Source of the DNA: Terrirubrum flagellatum
GTDB lineage: Bacteria > Pseudomonadota > Alphaproteobacteria > Rhizobiales > Beijerinckiaceae
NCBI RefSeq assembly: GCF_022059845.1
Contig: NZ_CP091851.1
Span: 3,286,001-3,350,000 of the forward strand
Length of the DNA stretch: 64,000 bases
Direction: 5' to 3'
The notes under the pieces are model-generated. The model saw nothing but the letters and a program-made list of their open reading frames with translations. It had not been told where the DNA came from and made no database searches. This document shows positions 57,376 through 64,000 of this stretch, one piece after another (the stretch's first letter is position 1; each line of letters starts with the position of its first letter). Made by a program: the position numbers and the translations under genes.

Positions 57376-58320
57376 CTACGCCACGTCCTCGACCCGCCGG
57401 TTCACGCTCCATTGCAGAAGCGTGAAACCGAGGATCAGGAGGAAGAGAACGACGCCCATCGCGCTCGCATAGCCCATCTCGGAACTCACGAAGGCGGCCT
57501 GATAGATATACTGAACGACCATGGTCGTGGAGAAGCCAGGGCCGCCGCCGGTCATGACATAGATGAGGTCGAAGACCTGGAAGGAGTAGATGACGCTGAG
57601 AATCAGCAGCAGGAACGTCGCGGGCCGAAGCAGCGGCCAGGTGATGTGGCGGAACTGCTGGAAGCGCGTGGCGCCATCGACTTCGGCGGCGTCGTAATAG
57701 GTCGGCGAGATCGACTGCAGCGCCGCGAGATAGACCACCATGCAGAAACCGACGCGCACCCAGAGCGTTGCGATGACAAGCGAGAACAAGGCCCAGCGCG
57801 GCGACGACAGCCACGCCACCGGCTCAAGGCCGACGCGACGGAGCAGCATGTTCACCACGCCGTAATTGTCGTTGAACAGCCAGGCCGCGATCACCGCCGT
57901 CGCGACGCTCGAAATCACCACGGGGAGAAAATAAAGGCTGCGCAGAAAAGTGCGCGCGATCAAATCGCGATTGAGCGCCAAAGCCAGCACAAGCCCGATG
58001 GCGAGGCTCGTCGGCACCGTGGCGAAGGAATAGACGAGCGTGTTGCGCAGCGATTGCCAGAATTGCGGGTCGGAAAAGAGCCGTTCGTAATTCTCCAGGC
58101 CGACATAGCGCGGCGTGTCGATCAGACTCCATTCGCGCAGGCTGACATAGAAAGCGTAGAGCAGCGGAAAAAAGACGAAGACGGAGAACAGCGCCATGTT
58201 CGGCGCAATGAACATGTAGGGCGTCAGTTTTGTTCGCGCGGCGACCCACCAGCGGCGTTGCGCCGCTGGCGTCTCAGGCCGGCTTTGCGCCGGCCTTCCC
58301 AGAGTCTCGACAACAGCCAA
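57376..58320 (-). CDS. sugar ABC transporter permease (MalF class)
   Basis: A 314-residue permease. A polar, variable N-terminus (about 35 residues) precedes LTPYMFIAPNMALFSVFVFFPLLYAFYVSL, and coupling loop DAAEVDGATRFQQFRHITWPLL is present. The mRNA for its first codons forms two perfect hairpins (58249-58269 and 58277-58295), right after the binding-protein gene that ends 12 bp upstream. Confidence 0.88.
   Translation of the reverse strand: MAVVETLGRPAQSRPETPAAQRRWWVAARTKLTPYMFIAPNMALFSVFVFFPLLYAFYVSLREWSLIDTPRYVGLENYERLFSDPQFWQSLRNTLVYSFATVPTSLAIGLVLALALNRDLIARTFLRSLYFLPVVISSVATAVIAAWLFNDNYGVVNMLLRRVGLEPVAWLSSPRWALFSLVIATLWVRVGFCMVVYLAALQSISPTYYDAAEVDGATRFQQFRHITWPLLRPATFLLLILSVIYSFQVFDLIYVMTGGGPGFSTTMVVQYIYQAAFVSSEMGYASAMGVVLFLLILGFTLLQWSVNRRVEDVA
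58249..58295 (-). other. two tandem hairpins in the first codons of the MalF-type permease
   Basis: CCAGCGGCG-TTG-CGCCGCTGG (58249-58269) and GGCCGGC-TTTGC-GCCGGCC (58277-58295) are perfect inverted repeats seven bases apart. They encode an Ala/Pro/Arg-rich stretch before helix 1. On the mRNA they follow the binding-protein stop directly. They could protect the 3' end of that message and so favour binding-protein synthesis. Confidence 0.6.
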
Positions 58321-58331
58321 GGCTACACCCG

Positions 58332-59603
58332 TCAGGTCGTCAGCATGGCGCGGGCATGCTTTTCGATATTGGCGGCCGTCGCGTCCGCCGCCTGACCCGA
58401 TGTGAAGGCGAGTTCAAGTTCGTCCGCGAGCTTGGCGTTGAAGCGGCCCCAGGTCGGCAGCACCACGGTGCTGACGAGATGTTCAGGCACTGTCTTGCTC
58501 TGCTCGAGGAACACCTTCATTTCGCTCGGCCTGAGATCATAGCTTACGCCCTTCTCGACCATTGATTTGCGCACGGGCAGAAGCTGCGCCTTGACGACGA
58601 AAGCGCGCATATTCTCCTCATTGACCATGAATTTGAGGAAGTCGGCCGCCGCTTCCGCATTCTTCGTGTCGCGCGAGATCGCGAGCGCATTGCCGCCGAG
58701 GTCCGACGCCATCGCGACGTCGCGCGGCATGTAGGTCACGCCCCATTTGAACTTGGCTTGATCCTGAATGAAGGGAATCTGCCAGTCGCCATTGAGCAGC
58801 AGACCGATCTTGCCCGTCGCGAACAGATTCTGCGTCGGCTCCGTGCTCTTCAGCGACGTGTTCGGCGGCACGAGCCCTTCGGTGAACCAGCTTTGAGTCC
58901 AGGCGATCGATTCAATGCCCGCCTTGTTGTTGATGGCCGGCGCCTTGAGCGAAGCGTCGAGCAACGTTCCGCCATGCTGATAGAGATACATGAGCCAGCG
59001 ATAGGCGTTGGCGTTCTGCCAGGCCATGGCGAAGGGATAGTTGAAGCCGCTCTTCTCCTTCATAAGCTTGGCCACGCGGATGAACTCGGCCCATGACCAG
59101 CTCTTGTCGATGCTCTTCGGCGGCTCGACGCCAAGCTTTTCGAGCACGTCGGCGTTGTAGAACAACGCAAACGTGTCGGTGTGGTGCGGCAGAGCGTGGA
59201 TGCGGCCCTGATAGCTCACCGCCTGCCAGACTGACGGCATGAAAGCGTCGCCAAAACCGGCGTCGAGATATTTGGACACGTCGATCGCAGCGGCGCTCTG
59301 GGCGTAGCGGCCGATCTGCTGATATTGCGCGCGGAAAAGATCCGGCCCCTGCTTGCCCGCGAGCCGCGTGTCGAGCTGCTGATAATACTGTCCTGACGGA
59401 ACGATATCGAGCCGGATCGAGACGTTGGGCTTCACGTCCTTGTATTTGGCGATGAGCTGGTTGAACGCATCGACCTCGGCCGGAGCGCCCCAGCTCGTCA
59501 TGTTGAGCGAAATCGCCGCCTGCGCGTGCGCCGCGCCGAAATACATTCCCGCGCTGACGCCAGCGCCTGTCTTCAAAAGATTGCGTCTGTTGATCGTCGA
59601 CAT
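58332..59603 (-). CDS. sugar ABC transporter substrate-binding protein
   Basis: 423 residues from an ATG at 59603 (MSTINRRNLLKTGAGVSAG); the longer frame upstream is unsupported. The leader carries an RR pair (Tat-like) and an AHAQA cleavage region. Family 1 blocks include FNQLIAKYKDVKPNVSIRLDIVPSGQYYQ, LPHHTDTFALFYNADVLEKLG and the C-terminal LELAFTSGQ. It lies 49 bp after the LacI gene and opens the transporter part of the operon. Confidence 0.87.
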   Translation of the reverse strand: MSTINRRNLLKTGAGVSAGMYFGAAHAQAAISLNMTSWGAPAEVDAFNQLIAKYKDVKPNVSIRLDIVPSGQYYQQLDTRLAGKQGPDLFRAQYQQIGRYAQSAAAIDVSKYLDAGFGDAFMPSVWQAVSYQGRIHALPHHTDTFALFYNADVLEKLGVEPPKSIDKSWSWAEFIRVAKLMKEKSGFNYPFAMAWQNANAYRWLMYLYQHGGTLLDASLKAPAINNKAGIESIAWTQSWFTEGLVPPNTSLKSTEPTQNLFATGKIGLLLNGDWQIPFIQDQAKFKWGVTYMPRDVAMASDLGGNALAISRDTKNAEAAADFLKFMVNEENMRAFVVKAQLLPVRKSMVEKGVSYDLRPSEMKVFLEQSKTVPEHLVSTVVLPTWGRFNAKLADELELAFTSGQAADATAANIEKHARAMLTT

Positions 59604-59652
59604 GATTGCTTCCTCCCGTGGAATGTTTTGTCGATCGGATTTTCGCTTCTTG

Positions 59653-60726
59653 TTATTCGCCTCCTTGTTCGACGCGCTTTGTCGCGCCGCCGCAGGATTC
59701 GCGCACGAGCAGCCGCGCCGGCAGCACGCGCTCGCGCGGCTGGTCGGAGACGCCATTCAGGCGATCGATCACCGCCTCGACGGCGAGCCGGCCGAGCTCC
59801 TCGCGGGGGTGATCGATGGTCGTCAGTTCAGGCGAGACAAACTGGCCAAGCGCGATGCCGTCGAAGCCCACAATCGCCATATCTTCAGGCGCGCTCAGCC
59901 CCTTCTCGCGCAATGCATGCAGCGCGCCCGCCGCCATCTGGTCGTTGTAGACGAAGACCGCGGTCGGCCGCGGCTTGCGCGCGAGCAGTTCATTCATCGC
60001 GGCGAAGCCGCCGCCAAGGCCCGTATCGCCGGCGGCGAACAGACTCTCGTCCATGGCGATGCCGGCCTCGCGCAGCGCCCTGAGATAGCCGTCGGTGCGG
60101 TCCCGGCGCTTCTGGAGATGCTGCGCGTCGTTGCCGATATGGCCAATGCGGCGATGACCGAGCTCGATCAGATGGCGCGTGGCGATATAGCCGCCCATCT
60201 CGAGATCGACGCGCACGGCCTGAATGCTTTTGTCGGGGCTGTGGTGCTGCAGCACGATCACGGGCGAACCCGCGCCCGCAAGGCGCTTCAGATCCGGCAG
60301 CATGTCCGCCGGAGGCGCGGCGACGATGACGCCGTCCGCGACGCCGCCCGACAACATGGCGAAGGCGCGCTGCTGAAGCTCCTCCGTCTTCGCCGACATG
60401 ATGCTCAGCGAATATCCGCGCTCATGGGCGGCCGCATGCGCGGCGCTGACGACCTCGGCGTTGTAGAAGCTGTCGAGGCTGTGCAGCAGGAACGCGATCA
60501 CATTCGTCCGCTGGCGGCGCAGCGAACGCGCGGCGTGATTGGGCTGATAGCCAAGCCGCGCCGCAGCAGCGGCCACGCGCGCGCCGGTGTCGGCCGAAAT
60601 TCCGATCTCGCCGGCGCGATTGTTCAACACCAGCGACACCGTCGCGCGCGATACGCCGGCGAGCCGCGCGACCTCGGCGCTCGTCGCGCGACCGGAGCCG
60701 TTCCTGAGCTTTTCGCTGCGCGTCAC
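59653..60726 (-). CDS. LacI-family transcriptional regulator of the GH4 operon
   Basis: About 357 residues from a GTG at 60726. The HTH is TSAEVARLAGVSRATVSLVLNN with hinge GYQPNHAARSLRRQRTN, then a sugar-responsive domain (NVIAFLLHSLDSFYNAEVVSAA, RHLIELGHRRIGHIGND, RERVLPARLLVRESCG). Being first in the operon, it is probably autoregulated through the 60777-60790 palindrome. Confidence 0.88.
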   Translation of the reverse strand: MTRSEKLRNGSGRATSAEVARLAGVSRATVSLVLNNRAGEIGISADTGARVAAAAARLGYQPNHAARSLRRQRTNVIAFLLHSLDSFYNAEVVSAAHAAAHERGYSLSIMSAKTEELQQRAFAMLSGGVADGVIVAAPPADMLPDLKRLAGAGSPVIVLQHHSPDKSIQAVRVDLEMGGYIATRHLIELGHRRIGHIGNDAQHLQKRRDRTDGYLRALREAGIAMDESLFAAGDTGLGGGFAAMNELLARKPRPTAVFVYNDQMAAGALHALREKGLSAPEDMAIVGFDGIALGQFVSPELTTIDHPREELGRLAVEAVIDRLNGVSDQPRERVLPARLLVRESCGGATKRVEQGGE

Positions 60727-60750
60727 GCTTCCATCCCATCGCCGACGTTG

Positions 60751-60771
60751 CGAAGAGCCTTGCTCTCTTCG
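60751..60771. promoter_or_regulatory. inverted repeat upstream of the LacI gene
   Basis: CGAAGAG and CTCTTCG arms (60751-60757 and 60765-60771) are separated by seven bases, 25-45 bp before the LacI start. This may be a second operator or an RNA hairpin in the leader. Confidence 0.4.
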
Positions 60772-60776
60772 TCGAT

Positions 60777-60790
60777 CTAACACGATTTAG
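60777..60790. promoter_or_regulatory. candidate LacI-type operator
   Basis: CTAACACGATTTAG matches the general LacI-family form TAAA-N-CG-N-TTTA at most positions, with a central CG. It lies 51-64 bp upstream of the LacI start, a position suited to repression of the whole lacI-binding protein-permease-GH4 operon. Confidence 0.5.
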
Positions 60791-60934
60791 CCGGGACAAG
60801 CTAGCGACGCCTCGACAGGCTGTCAACGCCGCCGGACAAGCCGGGAAGGATCGGCAAGGGAGGCGCCGGCGCCGCTACGTTTGGGAGGCCGCGGGCGGCG
60901 CGCTTGACCGCGCGCGGCAATTCTCTCACAGCTC

Positions 60935-61110
60935 GCCGCGATGGTTCCGTCCTTCGGGAAGGATGAAAAGGGAAGCCGGTCCGGCCGCAAGGCTTAGTCC
61001 GGCGCTGCCCCCGCAACTGTAGGCGGAGAGCTGAGGTCATCGGCCACTGGCGTTCTGCCGGGAAGGCGACCGAAGGCTGCGACCCGCGAGCCAGGAGACC
61101 TGCCATCAAC
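60935..61110 (+). ncRNA. cobalamin riboswitch
   Basis: On the plus strand the ordered conserved blocks are ATGGTTCC, GAAAAGGGAAGCCGGT, GCTGCCCCCGCAACTGTAGGC, the GCCACTGGC hairpin, GGGAAGGCG and GCGACCCGCGAGCCAGGAGACCTGCC. The only gene that follows on this strand is the DUF1636 gene, 170 bp downstream. No textbook terminator was found between them, so translational control is likely. Confidence 0.93.
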
Positions 61111-61279
61111 CGTGGTCACATGCGGACGCGTTGGGCGGGGCACCCTGACGAAGGCTTCGGTCGAAGCTTGCCCGCCGTGACGCGACAAAAGGGTCGCGCC
61201 ATGTTATGTTCATACCTGCGAGCGGACATCGTTTCCGCGCCGCGCATCTCCCGGCGACAACTGGATTGCGGAGCTCGCC

Positions 61280-61768
61280 ATGTCGGGCTCTGAGCGGGAT
61301 TCCGAAAATCACGGGCGCGTCGCGCTGTCGATCTGCGTGACGTGCCGTCCCGCAGGCTGGACCGGTGGGGATGAAGAGCGGCCAGGCGCAAGGCTCGCCA
61401 ATGCGATCGAGGACGCAGCCGAGCAAGGCGCGACGAAGCCGATCACGGTCCGTCGCATCCGCTGCATGAGCCAGTGCAAGCGGCCCTGCGTCGTCGCCTT
61501 TTCCGGCGATGACCGCTTCACCTATGTCTTCGGCGATCTCGATCCCGCCATCGACGCCGCAACTGTTCTCTCCTGCTTCGATCTCTATCGCGAAAAGCCG
61601 GACGGCTACATGGACCGATGGGAGCGGCCTGAAACAATGCGCGATGGTTTGGTTGGCCGCATTCCGCCGCTTGGCTCGACTCATCGCTTTGTCGCGCATG
61701 AGCGCGAGATCGAACCAGGCATCGAAACAGACACGACGATCAGCAAGGCGGAATGCAGCGAAGCCTGA
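61280..61768 (+). CDS. DUF1636 protein (thioredoxin-like iron-sulfur or metal-binding family)
   Basis: A 162-residue protein with cysteines C19 and C22 (SICVTCR) and C62, C66 and C70 (RIRCMSQCKRPC). The WERPETMRDGLVGRIPP segment is also family-typical. DUF1636 proteins resemble [2Fe-2S] thioredoxin-like ferredoxins and are commonly found with cobalamin genes, with no fixed role. Here it is the only gene behind a cobalamin riboswitch, which supports a B12-linked function such as cobalt or cobalamin handling. The start has GCGGAG upstream. Confidence 0.85.
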   Translation: MSGSERDSENHGRVALSICVTCRPAGWTGGDEERPGARLANAIEDAAEQGATKPITVRRIRCMSQCKRPCVVAFSGDDRFTYVFGDLDPAIDAATVLSCFDLYREKPDGYMDRWERPETMRDGLVGRIPPLGSTHRFVAHEREIEPGIETDTTISKAECSEA

Positions 61769-62126
61769 CGAAGCCTCTGTCCGGCGGCGAAAATCGATGC
61801 TGAACGACCGCTTGCCGAATTCATTCAAATTTTAATGAGATCGGCCACCGCTGCGCGCTTACTATTTGAAAACCTAAGGCCGCGATTAACCGTTTGGAAA
61901 CGTGATTCTGTACGCGCATCAACGCCGTCTTAAATTTCAGCAGCTATTGCCACACGCGACGATTGCGGTTTCGCGACACCAATCGGCAAGCTTACGAGGT
62001 CCGACCCTCCAGGGTCGGGCGCCGTTCCGCTTCCGCCCGTTTCGCGCGACGTCTTCGCCAATCCGCGCGCCGGAGCCCGCTTCGAGCCGCAGCGGCAAAG
62101 ATAACGATGAACGCAGGATGAGGCTC
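61769..62126. other. 358-bp intergenic region before the carrier-protein gene
   Basis: The first half is relatively AT-rich (CAAATTTTAATGAG and TTGAAAACCTAAGG segments) and probably carries the promoter of the carrier-protein operon. A perfect hairpin CCGACCCT-CC-AGGGTCGG lies at 62001-62018, about 110 bp before the gene. No coding frame with family resemblance was seen. Confidence 0.5.
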
Positions 62127-62375
62127 ATGAAGGCGAAGATCCGCGACATTCTCGCGAAGCATGGCCGGCTGCCGGTCTCCATCGACACGCTTGGCGATCA
62201 GGACGACCTGCATGCGGCAGGTCTCACATCCTTCGGCTCCGTCGAGATCATGATGGCGCTGGAAGAAGCGTTCAACGTCGAATTTCCCGACCGCATGATG
62301 AACCGCCGCAACTTCGCGTCGGTCGCTGCGATCGAAAGCGCGCTGCAAAGCCTCATGCATCCGCAGGCGGCGTGA
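62127..62375 (+). CDS. acyl/aminoacyl carrier protein
   Basis: An 82-residue four-helix carrier protein (MKAKIRDILAKHGRLPV) with the phosphopantetheine attachment Ser35 in DDLHAAGLTSFGSVEIMMALEEAFNVEFPD. AGGATGAGG lies upstream; an ATG three codons earlier is possible. LTSF in place of the DSL of fatty-acid carriers is the form found in the carrier proteins of rhizobial amino-acid:carrier-protein ligases. The stop overlaps the dehydrogenase start (TGATG). Confidence 0.88.
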   Translation: MKAKIRDILAKHGRLPVSIDTLGDQDDLHAAGLTSFGSVEIMMALEEAFNVEFPDRMMNRRNFASVAAIESALQSLMHPQAA

Positions 62376-63610
62376 TGAACGTCGTCGCGCGCATCTCCCC
62401 TACAGGCGTTGAGCCTGGGTCAATATCGGACGATCGCAAGGCCGCGGATCAGGCGCTGGTCGACAAGGCCCGCATCATCAGCCGCACCATCGGCGCCGCG
62501 CACGCCGCGGACGTCGATGAAAAAGCCCGCTTTCCGCAGGAAGCTTTCGACGCGCTGAAAGAAAAGCGCCTGCTCGGCGCCATGATCCCCGCCGCCTATG
62601 GCGGCGACGGCGCGAGCCTCGCGGCGATCGCCGACATCTGCAGCGCGCTGGCGCAGGGCTGCGCCTCGACCGGCATGATCTATGCGATGCATCAGATCAA
62701 GACGTCGAGCCTCATCACTCACAGCGCGGACTCGACCTGGCATCTCGATTTCATGCGTCGCATCGCTGCGGAACAGCTTCTCATCGCCTCGGCCACCACG
62801 GAAGGTGGCGGCGTTGGCGGCGATCTGCGCACCAGCGTCTGCGGCGTCGATCAGCAGGGCGACATCTTCGACCTGACGAAGGAAGGCGCGTTGATTTCCT
62901 ATGGCGCGCAGGCCGACGCGATCTTGATCACCGCGCGCCGTCATCCCGATGCGCCGCCGTCCGATCAGGTGATGGCCGCGCTGACGAAGGATCAGTACCG
63001 GCTCGAGCGCACCGGCGCCTGGAACACCATGGGCATGCGCGGCACCTGCTCGGACAGCTTCACCTTCATCGGCCAGGCGCCCGCCGAACAGATCATGACG
63101 CGCCCGTTCGCCGAGATCGCCTCGCAATCGATGCTGGCGCATGCGCATCTGCTCTGGGCTTCAGTCTGGTACGGCATTGCGTCCGACGCCGTCGCGCGCG
63201 CCGAGGCTTTCGTGCGCGCCGAAGCGCGCAAGAGGCCGGGAACGGCGCCTCCCGGCGCGCTGCGTCTCGCGGAACTGCTGGCGCTGCTGCAGAACATGAA
63301 GTCGCTGATCCTCGCCGGCATTGCGCGCTATGAAGGCGCGAAGACAGACGCCGACGAGTTGTCCTCGATCGGCTTCGTCGTTGCCATGAACAGCGTGAAG
63401 ATCGCAGCGTCTCAGGCGGTCGGCGAGATCGTCACGAAGGCGTTCGTGATCTGCGGCATCCAGGGCTATCGCAATGACAGCCCGCACAGCCTCGCGCGCC
63501 ATATGCGCGACGCGATGTCAGCGCCGGTGATGATCAACAATGATCGCATCCTCGGCAACACATCCAATCTTCTCGGCGTGTACAAGCACGATCCGAGCCT
63601 GCTGAGGTGA
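62375..63610 (+). CDS. acyl-CoA dehydrogenase-family flavoprotein
   Basis: About 411 residues. The N-terminal domain includes FPQEAFDALKEKRLLGAMIPAAYGGDGASL. A flavin-binding core (LIASATTEGGGVGGDLRTSV; GAWNTMGMRGTCSDSFTF) and a helical C-terminal domain complete the family fold. The typical catalytic Glu position is not obvious by eye. It sits between a carrier protein and an amino-acid:carrier-protein ligase, so it could oxidise a carrier-bound amino acid rather than acyl-CoA. The start overlaps the carrier-protein stop. Confidence 0.85.
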   Translation: MNVVARISPTGVEPGSISDDRKAADQALVDKARIISRTIGAAHAADVDEKARFPQEAFDALKEKRLLGAMIPAAYGGDGASLAAIADICSALAQGCASTGMIYAMHQIKTSSLITHSADSTWHLDFMRRIAAEQLLIASATTEGGGVGGDLRTSVCGVDQQGDIFDLTKEGALISYGAQADAILITARRHPDAPPSDQVMAALTKDQYRLERTGAWNTMGMRGTCSDSFTFIGQAPAEQIMTRPFAEIASQSMLAHAHLLWASVWYGIASDAVARAEAFVRAEARKRPGTAPPGALRLAELLALLQNMKSLILAGIARYEGAKTDADELSSIGFVVAMNSVKIAASQAVGEIVTKAFVICGIQGYRNDSPHSLARHMRDAMSAPVMINNDRILGNTSNLLGVYKHDPSLLR

Positions 63611-63613
63611 ACC

Positions 63614-64000
63614 ATGTGTCAGGCCTGCGTTGAAAATTCGCTGCTCGACAATCTCATTCGTCATCGATTGCTGATCGAGACCGGCGTTGACGGACTCTAT
63701 GGCCGCAGCGGCCTGTTCGAAGATGTGGTCGCGCGCTTCGACGACCTCATCACAAGCTGGGGCCGCGAAGACGGACCGGAGGTGATACGCTTTCCACCGG
63801 CGATGAACCGCAGACATTTCGAGCGCAGCGGCTATCTCAAAAGCTTTCCCCAGCTCGCAGGCACCGTGCACGCCTTCATGGGCGACGATCACGGACATGG
63901 CGAGCTTCTGACGAGGCTCGAAAGCGGCGAGGACTGGACCGGGCAGCAGCGCTCAACCGAGGTTGTGCTGACGCCTGCCGCCTGCTATGCGCTCTATCCC
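63614..64000 (+). CDS. amino acid:[carrier protein] ligase, class II aaRS-like (3' end outside window)
   Basis: The first 129 codons are visible, starting [20 protein letters not shown], three bases after the dehydrogenase stop. The [23 protein letters not shown] segment and [32 protein letters not shown] match the truncated SerRS-like ligases of Bradyrhizobium and Agrobacterium, and [11 protein letters not shown] carries a Cys (C124) where these enzymes bind zinc. Known members load glycine or alanine onto a dedicated carrier protein and lack the tRNA-binding domain. The C-terminal two thirds lies outside the window. Confidence 0.85.
   Translation, partial: MCQACVENSLLDNLIRHRLLIETGVDGLYGRSGLFEDVVARFDDLITSWGREDGPEVIRFPPAMNRRHFERSGYLKSFPQLAGTVHAFMGDDHGHGELLTRLESGEDWTGQQRSTEVVLTPAACYALYP

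Larger units (their letters stand above)
60727..60934. other. intergenic region between the LacI gene and the cobalamin riboswitch
   Basis: About 210 bp that carry the LacI upstream palindromes (60751-60771 and 60777-60790) on one side and the presumed riboswitch promoter on the other. No reading frame was accepted. Confidence 0.5.

Noticed and set aside
56494-58395. Open frame of 633 codons opposite the two sugar permeases
   Set aside because: Composition is dominated by His, Arg, Asp and Glu as expected for the complement of membrane-helix codons; the permeases on the other strand are certain.
61154-61198. Two small hairpins between the cobalamin riboswitch and the DUF1636 gene
   Set aside because: Short stems (GCTTCG/CGAAGC and CGCGAC/GTCGCG) with no T-run, so they were not called terminators; a role as part of the expression platform remains possible.

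Overview
The window is about 64 kb of high-GC, gene-dense DNA with long same-strand operons, many 1-4 base stop/start overlaps and many periplasmic solute importers. The gene set (a complete C-P lyase pathway, Thu-like sugar genes, a ClpS2-like adaptor, an amino-acid:carrier-protein ligase, a palindromic intergenic repeat) points to an alphaproteobacterium, most likely Hyphomicrobiales (Rhizobiales). Genus and species cannot be decided from the sequence. No rRNA, tRNA, CRISPR array, transposase or phage gene was seen.

Layout. 1-4.7 kb: a NitT/TauT-type ABC importer (minus strand, binding protein cut by the window edge) divergent from a TctD/TctE-like two-component system. 4.9-11 kb: an MFS exporter, a spermidine-synthase-like methyltransferase fold, a PD-(D/E)XK-like DUF2161 protein and a large secreted Sel1-repeat protein. 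11.2-18.1 kb: an SDR divergent from a Thu-like sugar operon (binding protein, two permeases, Gfo/Idh/MocA dehydrogenase, ThuA, LacI regulator). 18.1-35.8 kb: an 18-kb phosphonate island. The right arm is phnM2-G-H-I-J-K-L plus a hexapeptide transferase. The left arm is phnF, a PfkB kinase, a three-gene sugar-type ABC importer, a 2H-phosphoesterase (DUF1045), phnC-D-E-E, phnM1 and phnN. 36-47.3 kb: an alpha/beta hydrolase, then a GntR-headed oligopeptide-type ABC operon with two tandem binding proteins, an SDR and a gamma-glutamyltransferase-like enzyme. 47.3-54 kb: clpS, a GST and a thiamine operon thiC-O-S-G-E-F behind a TPP riboswitch. 54.1-60.7 kb: a LacI-controlled glycoside operon with a GH4 glycosidase and an aldo/keto reductase. 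60.9-61.8 kb: a cobalamin riboswitch before a DUF1636 gene. 62.1-64 kb: a carrier protein, an acyl-CoA dehydrogenase and the start of an amino-acid:carrier-protein ligase.

How the genes work together. Phosphonates enter by PhnCDE, and perhaps by the Ugp-like importer. PhnGHI(L) attach them to ribose triphosphate, PhnM trims pyrophosphate, PhnJ breaks the C-P bond, and PhnN makes PRPP. The usual cyclic phosphodiesterase PhnP is absent from the island, and the 2H-phosphoesterase is a plausible substitute. PhnF very likely controls the divergent promoter through two GGTNNNNACC palindromes 20 bp apart, and a PHO-box-like site lies before phnC. Three sugar-type ABC importers here (12-15 kb, 24-27 kb, 56-59 kb) have no ATPase gene, which suggests a shared ATPase encoded elsewhere.

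The most interesting loci are the carrier-protein aminoacylation cluster at the right end, the phosphonate island with its PhnP substitute and embedded importer, and the lone cobalamin-riboswitch/DUF1636 unit. Starts were reassigned by Shine-Dalgarno sequence and family N-termini where stated. All functional calls come from reading motifs and context, not from database searches.
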